Shown one piece after another: positions 52,306 to 61,686 of a stretch of DNA of 64,000 nt (position 1 is the first letter of the stretch; each line of letters begins with the position of its first letter). Position numbers and translations under genes: made by a program. Origin of the DNA: Hyphococcus luteus. Lineage in GTDB: Bacteria; Pseudomonadota; Alphaproteobacteria; Caulobacterales; Parvularculaceae. Below the pieces are notes generated by a model. It ran no database searches. It saw nothing but the letters and a program-made list of their open reading frames with translations, and had not been told where the DNA came from. The stretch lies in contig NZ_PJCH01000005.1 of the NCBI RefSeq assembly GCF_002943565.1, positions 372,001-436,000 of the forward strand, read 5' to 3'.

Positions 52306-52688
52306 CGGCGGCGCTTGTAGGCGCGGCAGCTCGCCTCGTAAGGCCGGCCCGACAGCCGCGCGTTCCAGCCGGCGGTCCAGGCGTCGCCGCCGTCGACCCC
52401 GCCGCGGGCCCGGCACTGCTGAAAACCGGTGCGGTATTGGGGCGAGAGAACATCCACCTCGCCCGCCAGCTCGAACCCGGCGTCATAGCATTCGCAGATG
52501 AGATCCTGACCCGATGTGGCCGCCAGCGTCGGGGTCGTTGCGCTTCCGGAATAAGCCATTTCATCGGCCGGCGCGGGCCCGCCCCCGCCCTGGTCAGACG
52601 GGAACGAGGTGTTCATCACCGCGAAAAAGGCGACGCCCAATACGAAGAGCGCCAATATTCCCCCGAATATGGCTTCAATATTACGCAT
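52302..52688 (-). CDS. Single-pass membrane protein with cysteine pair
   Basis: A 128-residue protein with one N-terminal membrane helix (about 8-26), a Gly/Pro/Ser-rich spacer and a periplasmic domain with Cys residues at ICECYDAGF, QCRARGG and CRAYKRR. The repeated form (CYDAGFE; QCRARGG...AWTAGWNA) suggests a small disulphide-stabilised domain. Family not recognised. ATG 52688 has AAGGG before it. Its stop overlaps the YciI stop from the other strand. Confidence 0.65.
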   Translation of the reverse strand: MRNIEAIFGGILALFVLGVAFFAVMNTSFPSDQGGGGPAPADEMAYSGSATTPTLAATSGQDLICECYDAGFELAGEVDVLSPQYRTGFQQCRARGGVDGGDAWTAGWNARLSGRPYEASCRAYKRRR

Positions 52689-52815
52689 CTCCACCCTTTA
52701 TCTCTCGCCGCCCCTCGCCCGGGACCTCTTCAGGCGGGCGAGCGTCCGCACCGGACGCATGGAATCCTACCCCAAAGGGCCGGGTTAAAAAAGAGTTAAT
52801 GACCGGAGGCCGGCT

Positions 52816-53352
52816 TTAAGAGGTCCGGGCGGCTTCGGTCTTGAGGCCTTCCATGATCAGCTTTTCGGCCTCTTCGCGCCCGCGCCAGCCGACGATTTTC
52901 ACCCATTTGTCCGGTTCGAGATCTTTATAATGCTCGAAGAAATGACGGATCCGCTCGATGAGAATCTCGGGGAGGTCTTCATAGGTTTCGATCTTGTCGT
53001 AATAGCCGGTGAGGCGCGGGCTCGGCACGGCGAGGATCTTTTCGTCCATGCCCGCCTCGTCCTCCATCAAGAGGACGCCCACGGGCCGGGCGCCAACCAC
53101 CGCGCCCGGCACCAGCGGCCGGTTGCCCACCACCATGACATCCACCGGATCGCCGTCATCGGCGAGCGTTTGCGGCACGAAGCCGTAATTGCAGGGGTAG
53201 CGCGTCGACGTATAGAGAAAGCGGTCGACGAACATGGCGCCGGACGGTTTGTCGATCTCGTATTTGATCGGCTCGCCGCCGAGCGGCACTTCGATGACGA
53301 CATTGATGTCTTTCGGCGGATTGACGCCGGGTTTGATCTTGGAGAGGTCCAT
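52816..53352 (-). CDS. ppa: Inorganic pyrophosphatase
   Basis: Hydrolyses pyrophosphate to drive biosynthesis. The 178-residue product is a typical family I bacterial enzyme: [15 protein letters not shown], the active-site [20 protein letters not shown] with the Asp triad, and [10 protein letters not shown]. Length agrees with hexameric bacterial enzymes (about 175). It lies five bases after the DCC-family gene, so it is probably co-transcribed with it and argG. Confidence 0.97.
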   Translation of the reverse strand: MDLSKIKPGVNPPKDINVVIEVPLGGEPIKYEIDKPSGAMFVDRFLYTSTRYPCNYGFVPQTLADDGDPVDVMVVGNRPLVPGAVVGARPVGVLLMEDEAGMDEKILAVPSPRLTGYYDKIETYEDLPEILIERIRHFFEHYKDLEPDKWVKIVGWRGREEAEKLIMEGLKTEAARTS

Positions 53353-53357
53353 AAAAC

Positions 53358-53783
53358 TCAGGCTTGCCTTTGAGGGATTTCAGGAAGGGTGAAACGGGCT
53401 CTGGTTTCGGGCGCCGGGAGATAACATTCCTTCATCCGCCCGAACAGAGCGTACCGGTTACGCGCGATGCGGTCGTAGAAAAAATCGCGCACCGGGCGCG
53501 GCAGGCGCCGCAAAAACAAAAAGCGCCGCACCGGACCGCCGATCTTTCGCGCCAGGGCGAAGACCGCGTCCGAGCGCTGAAGCGCGGCGCCGTTTTCCAC
53601 ATAGAGGAAGGTGTGCGGCCGCTCCGGGTCGACGCCGTTCGCTTCCGCGAGGCGGCGCCCTTCTTCCGACTGGATCGCCACAAAACGTAACTCAGGGGAT
53701 CGTTCATATTTCAAAACGTAGCGCACGCCGCGCGAACACAAGACGCAATGGCCGTCGAAAAGATAGATGCAGTCGTCAGCCAA
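53358..53783 (-). CDS. DCC family thiol-disulphide oxidoreductase (DUF393)
   Basis: A 141-residue thioredoxin-like protein of DUF393. The active-site motif is DGHCVLC near residue 11, the DxxCxxC form that names the family, followed by [14 protein letters not shown] and a conserved C-terminal [13 protein letters not shown]. The start is a TTG at 53783; the only GGAG (end of argG) lies 13 bases before it. The frame remains open further upstream inside argG but without family similarity. It follows argG after ten bases. Confidence 0.88.
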   Translation of the reverse strand: MADDCIYLFDGHCVLCSRGVRYVLKYERSPELRFVAIQSEEGRRLAEANGVDPERPHTFLYVENGAALQRSDAVFALARKIGGPVRRFLFLRRLPRPVRDFFYDRIARNRYALFGRMKECYLPAPETRARFTLPEIPQRQA

Positions 53784-53793
53784 ACCGGATCGC

Positions 53794-55017
<1,224 letters not shown>

Positions 55018-55159
55018 TTCGCGCTCGTTTTTGCTGCGCTGCGGCTATAGCGCGGCGGAGACGAAAGCGCCAGCGCCAAAGGACCGGAAAAGGAACGGGG
55101 CGCCGGATTGCGTGTTCCGAAAACAGGCGGCTCCCGGCGCGAAAGAAAGGGTGTGAGCG

Positions 55160-55423
55160 ATGACCAAGAACCACGGCCCCTCGATCAAGGACGACGAAAC
55201 CTATCAGGAGCTGCGCGACCAGGGCGCGAGCAAGGAAAAGGCGGCGCGCATCGCCAATGCGCAGGCGAATTCCTCGCAGCACCCCTCAAAGAAAGGCGGC
55301 GAGGAGCCGCCTTACGAGGACTGGACCAAGGACGAACTTTACGAGCGCGCCGAAGAAATCGGCGTCGAAGGCCGCTCGAAAATGGACAAGGACGAATTGA
55401 TCAGTGCCCTGCGCAATCACTAG
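55160..55423 (+). CDS. Rho-N/SAP-like small protein (DUF7218 type)
   Basis: An 87-residue soluble protein. The N-terminal half (GPSIKDDETYQELRDQGASKEKAARIANAQA) matches the small DUF7218-like proteins, and the C-terminal half (WTKDELYERAEEIGVEGRSKMDKDELISALRNH) is a Rho termination-factor N-terminal-like helix-extended-loop-helix motif that binds nucleic acid in other proteins. Function unknown; a DNA- or RNA-associated role is likely. Short strings here are fragments of the motifs. Confidence 0.85.
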   Translation: MTKNHGPSIKDDETYQELRDQGASKEKAARIANAQANSSQHPSKKGGEEPPYEDWTKDELYERAEEIGVEGRSKMDKDELISALRNH

Positions 55424-55536
55424 CCCCGAAAACGGTGTGAAAACGCCGTCCCGAGGGCGCTACTACATAGCGGGGTTGCCTGCCCTCTCCCTCGGCGCCA
55501 TCGTTCCAGAGGCTGATAACGGGGGCGGGGATGAGC

Positions 55537-56115
55537 ATGACAATGAACCGCCGGCGGCTTATCGCCGCCGCGAGCGCGATGGGCCTCGCCATGATAGCAG
55601 GCGGCCAGGCCGGGGCGCAAAACCTGCCGGGACTGAAGCCGCCTTGCGAGAGCAATCGCGATGTCGCCGGATGGACAGTGACGGCCGGGCTGGCTCCCGA
55701 CTCATCCGGAGAGCTCCTCATCAGCAAATGGGAAACATCGCGCGATTTCAGCGCGTATTTCGGCCTTAGCGTCTCGCTCGATACAAGCGACAGCCCTGTT
55801 CCGAGCCTTCTCATCCGGCACCATAACAGAGGCGGCAAATTCGTTATGCGCCTGCCGAACCGAACGACATTCACCGTCCCCGTAAACGCAAGCTACTCAG
55901 TCACGCAGGCCAATGTGCCGCCGGAGGTGATCGACTATCTGCGCGCTACGCCGCTCCTGATGGAATTCTCCGTCCCCGGCAGAAAATGGGACCGTTATGA
56001 AACCGAGGGGCTGCCGGAAGCGATCAAGGCCGCAGAAGCCGATCTCGCGGCCCTCAAAGCAAGGCAAGCCGACAAGGAATGCAGCGCGCACAAGAACTGG
56101 TGGCGGCGTTTTTGA
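55537..56115 (+). CDS. Exported protein with Tat-like signal
   Basis: A 192-residue protein whose N-terminus (NRRRLIAAASAMGLAMIAGG, then AGAQ) looks like a Tat or Sec signal with cleavage near residue 29. The mature part is beta-rich in the middle with an alpha-helical C-terminal end (EAIKAAEADLAALKARQADKE). Several in-frame ATGs occur at the start; 55537 is chosen because GGGG lies six bases before it. Family not recognised; an invasion-associated or envelope-stress role cannot be claimed. Confidence 0.65.
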   Translation: MTMNRRRLIAAASAMGLAMIAGGQAGAQNLPGLKPPCESNRDVAGWTVTAGLAPDSSGELLISKWETSRDFSAYFGLSVSLDTSDSPVPSLLIRHHNRGGKFVMRLPNRTTFTVPVNASYSVTQANVPPEVIDYLRATPLLMEFSVPGRKWDRYETEGLPEAIKAAEADLAALKARQADKECSAHKNWWRRF

Positions 56116-56157
56116 GGCTTTCGACGTAGCGGCGTTGCGGTCGTTTTTATTAGAAAC

Positions 56158-56176
56158 GGCGGGCTAAAAGCCCGCC
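56158..56176. terminator. Short hairpin between convergent genes
   Basis: GGCGGGCT and AGCCCGCC form an eight-bp stem with a three-base loop; no T-run follows on either strand, so its role as a terminator is uncertain. Confidence 0.4.
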
Positions 56177-56200
56177 ATTCCTTCCCCGCCATACGCTCGC

Positions 56201-56605
56201 CTAGCCGCGAACGTAAATCTTCCGTCTGCCGACATAACGGTAAGACATGCGCATGCGCCGGTCCCATTTCAGCGGCGGACGGGCGTTCGCATTGCGCCAG
56301 CCATGATGACGGCCGCGCCCTTGATGGCGCAGCTCGCGGCGCGAGGGCTGGTAATAAAAGGCGCGGGCCGGACAGATCGTCACCGCCCGGTCGCGGCGGT
56401 TCTCGCGCCGGTCGAAGCGGTCCTCCATGCGGTCCCGCCGGCCGGTATCAACGCGCGCGTCGCGGCGGTCTTCGCGCCGATCATAGCGGTCCTCGACAAG
56501 GTCCGGACAGGCGCGTGGATTGAGCTTCCACTCCCCCGCAAAAGCGGGCGCGCTCATCAAGACAATTCCCGCCCCGAAAAGGCCCAAGGCTGCTTTCTTC
56601 AACAT
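56201..56605 (-). CDS. Secreted Arg/Asp-rich protein
   Basis: A 134-residue exported protein with signal peptide (cleavage after AFA, about residue 23). After a short segment with a cysteine (NPRACPDLVE), the protein has a charge-alternating region made of near-repeats of DRRExRRD / DRxDRRE (about residues 40-73), another cysteine (TICPARAF) and a basic, His/Arg-rich tail ending KIYVRG. The charged region predicts a single alpha helix or a disordered polyampholyte. No family recognised. It is preceded by a terminator of the upstream amidohydrolase. Confidence 0.7.
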   Translation of the reverse strand: MLKKAALGLFGAGIVLMSAPAFAGEWKLNPRACPDLVEDRYDRREDRRDARVDTGRRDRMEDRFDRRENRRDRAVTICPARAFYYQPSRRELRHQGRGRHHGWRNANARPPLKWDRRMRMSYRYVGRRKIYVRG

Positions 56606-56656
56606 GACGTTTGCTCCATCACTTGAGACAAGAGCCCCGAGCCCGTTCGTCTCACG

Positions 56657-56696
56657 GAAAATAAAACGCCGGCGGCGGGAAAACCCGTCGCCGGCG
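56657..56696 (-). terminator. Terminator of the amidohydrolase gene
   Basis: On the minus strand a 13-bp stem (CGCCGGCG-ACGGG with CCCGC-CGCCGGCG, one wobble) with a four-base loop is followed by GTTTTATTTT. Confidence 0.85.
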
Positions 56697-56742
56697 GCAA
56701 AGGTCGTTTCAGGGTGTTTTCAGGGCCGAATTGCGGCGCGGA

Positions 56743-58059
56743 TCACTCGCTCTCGTTGAAGAGCGCGATGGCGGAGACCGTCATCGCTTCCGTCCCCAGG
56801 GTGATCGCCGGTTCGGGCTCGATCTTAAAGAACGGCGAATGGTGCGAGGGCGCGTCCTCCACCTCCTTCGCCGGGGTGCCGCCGACCGCAATGTAAACGC
56901 CTTTGACGCCGCTTTCGGGCGTCACGAAATAAGCGAAATCCTCCGCCCCCATACCGGCGCGCGGCTGCTCGAAGAGCACGTCTTCGCCGATCTTTTCATT
57001 GATGGCGGCGCGCACGATTTCCGCCGAGGCCGTATCGTTGATGGTCGGCGGCGTCGTTTCCGTCGGCGACCGGATCACCTCGGGCATCAGGTCTTTCGGC
57101 ACGCCGAGGGAGACGGCGACGCCCTTCGCCACCCTATCGATGCCGTCGAGCAATTGCGTGCGCACGTCCGGATCGTCGGACCTGACGGTCAGTTGCAGAT
57201 GCACCTCGTCGCCGATGATGTTGTGCTTGGTCCCGCCATGGATCGAGCCGACGGTGATCACCCCGGCGTCAAGCGGCGCGATCGTGCGCGAGACGACGGA
57301 CTGCAGCGAGACGACGATTTGCGAGGCGACCAGCACCGGATCGACGCCTTTATGGGGCGAGGCACCGTGTGCGCCGACGCCGTGAACGATGATGTCGACG
57401 CTGTCGGAGCTCGAAGCGACGATGTCGAGCGGCGCCTCGATGCGGCCTGTCGGCACGTCCGAGGCGACGTGGAAAGCGATGGCGTAATCGGGTTTCGGGA
57501 AGCGCTTGTAGAGCCCGTCCTCGAGCATGTCGCGGGCCCCGGAAATGCGCTCCTCCGCCGGCTGGCCGATGAGCACGAGCGTGCCCGACCAGAGGTCTTT
57601 ATGCGCCGCCATCTGCCGCGCCGTTCCGACGAGGCTGGTGATGTGGGTGTCGTGGCCGCAGGCGTGCATAACCGGTTTGACGACGCCGTCGATGTCTTCC
57701 TGGGTCGCCGTCGACATATAGGCAAGGCCGTTGTCTTCCTTGACCGGCAGGCCGTCCATGTCGGCGCGGATCATCACCGTGGGACCGTCGCCGTTCTCCA
57801 TCACCGCGACGACGCCGGTCCCGCCGACGCCTTCGGTCACGTCATAGCCGAGCATCCTGATTTCTTCGGCGAGGCGCGCCGCCGTCTTGAATTCGCGGTG
57901 AGAGAGTTCCGGGTTCTGGTGGAACCACAAAAACAGCTCTTCGAGATTGGCGTCATAATCCGCGGCGATGTCTTCTTTCAGCGAAGACTGCGCGGCGGCC
58001 GGCGCAATAAGGGCGAAAACAGCGAGCGCGGCGGCGCCCGCAGACAGACGACAATTCAT
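56743..58059 (-). CDS. M20 family amidohydrolase, exported
   Basis: A 438-residue metal-dependent amidohydrolase of the M20D/HipO type with a signal peptide (MNCRLSAGAAALAVFALIAPAAAQ, cleavage after AAA). Metal-ligand motifs are RADMDGLPVKE, HACGHDTH, QPAEERISGARDM and GAEDFAYF, in the expected order; the dimerisation domain lies between. Family members hydrolyse N-acyl amino acids, hippurate or indole-acetyl conjugates; the substrate here is unknown. GGGAG is eight bases before the ATG at 58059. Confidence 0.94.
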   Translation of the reverse strand: MNCRLSAGAAALAVFALIAPAAAQSSLKEDIAADYDANLEELFLWFHQNPELSHREFKTAARLAEEIRMLGYDVTEGVGGTGVVAVMENGDGPTVMIRADMDGLPVKEDNGLAYMSTATQEDIDGVVKPVMHACGHDTHITSLVGTARQMAAHKDLWSGTLVLIGQPAEERISGARDMLEDGLYKRFPKPDYAIAFHVASDVPTGRIEAPLDIVASSSDSVDIIVHGVGAHGASPHKGVDPVLVASQIVVSLQSVVSRTIAPLDAGVITVGSIHGGTKHNIIGDEVHLQLTVRSDDPDVRTQLLDGIDRVAKGVAVSLGVPKDLMPEVIRSPTETTPPTINDTASAEIVRAAINEKIGEDVLFEQPRAGMGAEDFAYFVTPESGVKGVYIAVGGTPAKEVEDAPSHHSPFFKIEPEPAITLGTEAMTVSAIALFNESE

Positions 58060-58124
58060 GAAAACGGCTCCCGTGAAGATTTCCCGGACGCCAGTTAACA
58101 CCAATCCGCAGGCAATGTCAGGAC

Positions 58125-59228
58125 TTAAGGCGCGGCGCGCTCTTGCGTCTCGGCCTCCTCGAAGGTGAGCCAGCGCTCTTTTTCGGGATCGTAGAGCTTG
58201 CAGCGGCGCACCACCTCCAGATGATAAGCCGGGGTCCAGGTCCGGGTCAGCCAGCCGTCATGGGCCGCGGCGACTTTCGCCTGCGCCGCTTTGATCGAAT
58301 GCAGATCGACATGCACGTTCAGGTGATGCGCCTGATGCTGCATGATCCGTATAAAGACAAAATCGAGCCATTCCGGCAGCACGAGATGGATCGTGCTGTT
58401 CATCGTGTGCTCGAAGCTCGACGGCTTGCCGTCCGGCAGGATCCATTTCGAATCCGGCCCGGTGTGCTGAAACACCGACAGGAACGTCATGATGACGGAG
58501 AAAAAGAATGTCGGCAGGACGATCCCGAAAACGCCCGCCGTCGTCCAGTGCCAGACGGCGCTTTTGTCAGGATGGGCGCCCATGGAAAGCGAGGCGCAAA
58601 ACCACAGGATCAACCCCGCCCAGACATAGACGAGAAGCAGATCGAGAACATGCTCGCGCTTCATGGAAAAGCGCCGGTAGAGGAACGGAAACAGCATGTA
58701 CGGCAGGGTGACTTCAAGGAAATACCAGAAATGCTGGCCGACGAGAGAGCGCAGAAAACGGTAATAGGCCCGCCCCAGGGGCGCGCGGGCGCGATATTGT
58801 TCCGGCGTCAGGGGGGCGTAAGTGTCGTCGACGCCGAGCTGCGCCACATAGCGGTGATGCACGAAATTGTGCTGGCGCACCCAGATCGAAAAGGGCTGCA
58901 GCGAAGGCAGCATCGCGATCGTTCCAAACACGCGATTGAGCCGCTTGTCGCGCGACAGGGCGTTGTGCGCGGCGTCATGGGCGCAGACCATGAGATTGCC
59001 CACATAAAGCGACAGCCAGACCGAACAGAACGCCTTGAAGGCGAGATTTTCGACCCGCATCATCAAAACCAGCAGCGCGAAATAAACTGCAAAGAGCGCA
59101 ACGGAAATAGCGATGGTCGACGCCGGCCGGTCGACCGTATCCTCGCGCATGCTCGAAAGCAGCGCCTTCCTGGTGTCGAGGCTTGTTTCCACCGACGGCT
59201 CCGCCTTTTCCGTGCAGCATTCAACCAC
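58125..59228 (-). CDS. Membrane fatty-acid desaturase family protein (I)
   Basis: A 367-residue di-iron membrane desaturase. The three histidine boxes are CAHDAAHNAL (HxxxH), RQHNFVHHRY (HxxxHH) and HQAHHLNVH (HxxHH), with hydrophobic segments between them in the usual arrangement. It should introduce a double bond into a fatty-acyl chain or related lipid. A second desaturase, only distantly alike, is encoded 80 bases upstream on the same strand, so the two are probably one operon. Donor and position are unknown. Confidence 0.9.
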   Translation of the reverse strand: MVECCTEKAEPSVETSLDTRKALLSSMREDTVDRPASTIAISVALFAVYFALLVLMMRVENLAFKAFCSVWLSLYVGNLMVCAHDAAHNALSRDKRLNRVFGTIAMLPSLQPFSIWVRQHNFVHHRYVAQLGVDDTYAPLTPEQYRARAPLGRAYYRFLRSLVGQHFWYFLEVTLPYMLFPFLYRRFSMKREHVLDLLLVYVWAGLILWFCASLSMGAHPDKSAVWHWTTAGVFGIVLPTFFFSVIMTFLSVFQHTGPDSKWILPDGKPSSFEHTMNSTIHLVLPEWLDFVFIRIMQHQAHHLNVHVDLHSIKAAQAKVAAAHDGWLTRTWTPAYHLEVVRRCKLYDPEKERWLTFEEAETQERAAP

Positions 59229-59308
59229 AGCGGGGCGGCGCGAAAAACCCTCTCGCAGGCGAAACAGCCGGGATCATTCGCCCGGCATGGGACGCCGCAT
59301 ACAATCCG

Positions 59309-60490
59309 TCAGGCTGCTGAAAAACTGACCATTTTGCGGCGCGCCGGGCACCACAGCGCCAGCCGCGCGCAACGGATCGATTCGCGGATGGTCATCACCG
59401 GCAGGGACAGAAGGTCTTCGCTCGCCCGGTAGCATTCCATCAGCCGGTAATTCGGGATGCGGCTGGCGAGATGGTGGATGTGGTGGAGACCGATATTGCC
59501 GGTGACCCAGCGCAGGGGCTGGGGCAGCTTGTAATGAGAGGAGCCGAAAACCGCCGCTTCGGCGTAATTCCATTCCGGTTTTTGCGCCCAGTATGTGTCT
59601 TCATATTGATGCTGCACGAAAAACAGCCACGAGCCGGCCCATGCCGCAATGGTGACGACCGGCAAAAACACCAGCGCCACGGTCCCCAGGCCGAGCCACA
59701 AGGAAAGCCCGCCGTAAAGGACGACAAGCGCGATGTTGAGCGCGGCGACCGACTTCCAGACATGACGCGCTTTCATGCCCTGATAGGTTTCTGCGAAAGG
59801 CATCGGGCCGGCGAGCGGCAGGCGTTGCAGGACGATGAAATAGAGCGGCGCGCCGATGACGATCATGATCAACGGATGGCGGTAGACGCGGTACATGATC
59901 CGCTTCGCCGGGGTGAGCGCGCGATATTCCGGCACGGTCAGGGTGTCGACCCCGCCGACGCCGCGCCTGTCGAGATCGCCGGAGCTCGCATGATGGCGGT
60001 TATGGGCGTCGCGCCAGAAAGCGTAGGGCGTGAATGTCAGCAGGCTGATGATGAAGCCGAGGAGATTGTTGGCGCGGCGGTTTTTGAAATAGCTGCCATG
60101 GCCGCAATCGTGCTGGATGGTGAAAAGCTTGACGAGGAACAGGCCCGTCACCGGCGCCATGACAAGGGCGAGCGGCCAGTAGCCGATTTTCACCGCAAGG
60201 ATCATCAGCGCGGCGGCGCCGACATAAAGCGCCAGCGACAGCGCCGTCTGGCCGAGAGAGCGGCCGAGATCGACGGTCTGGAACTCGGCGCAATGCTTTA
60301 CGATCCGGCGCAGCATCTCCTGGCGCGCGGCGGCGGCGCCGTGGGAGAAATTTTCGGCCGCATGTTCGGCGGCCTCCTGAAATTTTGCGATGTTCCGGGA
60401 GACGGCGGCAGGCAGAGTTTGAGACATGTAACGCAGAATACTCGTCATTTGCGCCGGTTTCGTGAAAATGGCCGGCGGGGTTCTTCCCAT
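59309..60490 (-). CDS. Membrane fatty-acid desaturase family protein (II)
   Basis: A 393-residue di-iron desaturase with histidine boxes IQHDCGHGSY (HxxxH), DAHNRHHASSG (HNRHH) and GLHHIHHLASR (HHIHH). The order HDCGH/HxxHH/HxIHH is that of DesA/omega-6 type acyl-lipid desaturases. The start is uncertain: ATG 60490, 60448 and 60427 are all in frame and none has a clear ribosome site; MSQTLPAAV at 60427 is the most family-like. It is upstream of desaturase I, and divergent from the ABA4-like gene. Confidence 0.9.
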   Translation of the reverse strand: MGRTPPAIFTKPAQMTSILRYMSQTLPAAVSRNIAKFQEAAEHAAENFSHGAAAARQEMLRRIVKHCAEFQTVDLGRSLGQTALSLALYVGAAALMILAVKIGYWPLALVMAPVTGLFLVKLFTIQHDCGHGSYFKNRRANNLLGFIISLLTFTPYAFWRDAHNRHHASSGDLDRRGVGGVDTLTVPEYRALTPAKRIMYRVYRHPLIMIVIGAPLYFIVLQRLPLAGPMPFAETYQGMKARHVWKSVAALNIALVVLYGGLSLWLGLGTVALVFLPVVTIAAWAGSWLFFVQHQYEDTYWAQKPEWNYAEAAVFGSSHYKLPQPLRWVTGNIGLHHIHHLASRIPNYRLMECYRASEDLLSLPVMTIRESIRCARLALWCPARRKMVSFSAA

Positions 60491-60615
60491 TGAATTAGCC
60501 GCCCACTAACCAGTTTTTCGCGCAAAAAGAAACCGTCCCCGCATCCTTGTGAGGAAGCCGCTGGACGCGCCGGGAGAAACGCCCTGAAATCGGGGCTTTA
60601 ACCAGGGAGGCGACG

Positions 60616-61059
60616 ATGGACTGGAATACGGCTTTTTCGCTGGTCAACGCGGCCGTTCTGCCTGGCTGGGCGTTGCTCGTTTTTCTACCGAAATCGAAGC
60701 TGACGGCCGCGATCGTTCATTCCCTGCTTTACCCGGTTTTGCTGGGGTCGGTTTACGCCGCCGGCATGATCGCCGCCTTCGCCTTCGGACAATCGAGCGG
60801 CGGCGTCGATTTCACCAGCATTGAAGGCGTCCAGGCGATTTTCGCCCATCCCAACGGCGTCATCATCGGCTGGACCCATTATCTCGTCTTCGATCTTTTC
60901 GTGGGGGCGTGGATCGGACGCGACGCGATCCGGGAGAAGCTGCCGCATCTCGCGGTCGCCCCCTGCCTCATCGGAGCCTTCATGGTCGGCCCTCTCGGCC
61001 TTCTCGCTTATATTTTGCTGCGGCTTATGCTGCGCAAAAAGATCTCGCTGACCGAGTGA
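60616..61059 (+). CDS. ABA4-like family membrane protein (DUF4281)
   Basis: A 147-residue membrane protein with four hydrophobic segments. The pattern NAAVLPGWALLVFLP, then HPNGVIIGWTHYLVFDLFVGAWIGRD (core GWTHYLVFDLFVG), matches the ABA4-like family, whose plant member ABA4 is needed for neoxanthin formation. Bacterial members are of unknown function, though often found in carotenoid-containing organisms. AGGGAGG precedes the ATG. Its 3' end overlaps the oxidoreductase gene on the other strand by 35 bases. A lipid/carotenoid link with the two desaturases is speculative. Confidence 0.88.
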   Translation: MDWNTAFSLVNAAVLPGWALLVFLPKSKLTAAIVHSLLYPVLLGSVYAAGMIAAFAFGQSSGGVDFTSIEGVQAIFAHPNGVIIGWTHYLVFDLFVGAWIGRDAIREKLPHLAVAPCLIGAFMVGPLGLLAYILLRLMLRKKISLTE

Positions 61060-61597
61060 TCCGGCGGCGCCATTGCGCCAGTTTTTTCACATAGTTGCGG
61101 CCGGCGCGGTCAAGCGCCGCGTCGTCGAACTTATCCGCTTCATAAAGGAGGAACGGCTTCGCATAAGGCAGCCCGCAGCGATGGGCGGTCGCCTCCAACG
61201 GGCGCAGCAATTTTGCAAGCGGAAAAAGATTGGCGCCGCGCGCGGTATAAGCCTTCGGCGTGTTCCCGGCGGTCGCGGCGACCAGCATCGGCATGCCTTC
61301 GAGCTTCGCCCCCTCTTCTTCATAGCGGATATAGAACATCCGGGTGAGCACGGCGTCCTGCCACGCCTTCAGAAGCGGCGGGGTCGAGTACCATTGCACC
61401 GGAAACTGGAAGACGAGTCGGTCAGCCCCCAGGATTCTGGCTGTTTCCGCATCCGAATCGATCCTCCCGTCAGGATAGACGCCATACATGTCGATAACTG
61501 AAACGCTGTCGAGTTTTGCGGCGGCTTGCGCAAGCGCGGCGTTGGCGCGGGAGCGCGACAGGTCAGGGTGAAAGAGCAGGATCAGGGTTTCAGGCAT
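61025..61597 (-). CDS. NAD(P)H oxidoreductase, flavodoxin-like fold
   Basis: A 190-residue quinone reductase-like flavoprotein (KefF/MdaB/YwrO type). The N-terminus LILLFHPDLSRSRANAAL is the FMN/FAD phosphate-binding region, and FQFPVQWYSTPPLLKAW with TAGNTPKAY are family landmarks. It should reduce quinones or electrophiles with NAD(P)H. The ATG at 61597 has GGAG eight bases before it. It is divergent from a LysR gene with palindromes in the shared promoter, so it is very likely the LysR target. Confidence 0.9.
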   Translation of the reverse strand: MPETLILLFHPDLSRSRANAALAQAAAKLDSVSVIDMYGVYPDGRIDSDAETARILGADRLVFQFPVQWYSTPPLLKAWQDAVLTRMFYIRYEEEGAKLEGMPMLVAATAGNTPKAYTARGANLFPLAKLLRPLEATAHRCGLPYAKPFLLYEADKFDDAALDRAGRNYVKKLAQWRRRITRSARSFCAA

Positions 61598-61642
61598 GGC
61601 AAGGGCTCCGCTTTCTTTGCGGGCCAAGCTGGCGTGTCGAAG

Positions 61643-61673
61643 TATATTCTTCCAATGGATATAGAATATATCC
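61643..61673. promoter_or_regulatory. LysR operator candidates
   Basis: Two overlapping perfect inverted repeats in the 89-base divergent region: TATATTCT-N12-AGAATATA (61643-61670) and GGATATA-GAA-TATATCC (61657-61673). They are AT-rich, as expected for LysR-type sites, and lie next to both starts. Confidence 0.6.
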
Positions 61674-61686
61674 TATTATTGATATT

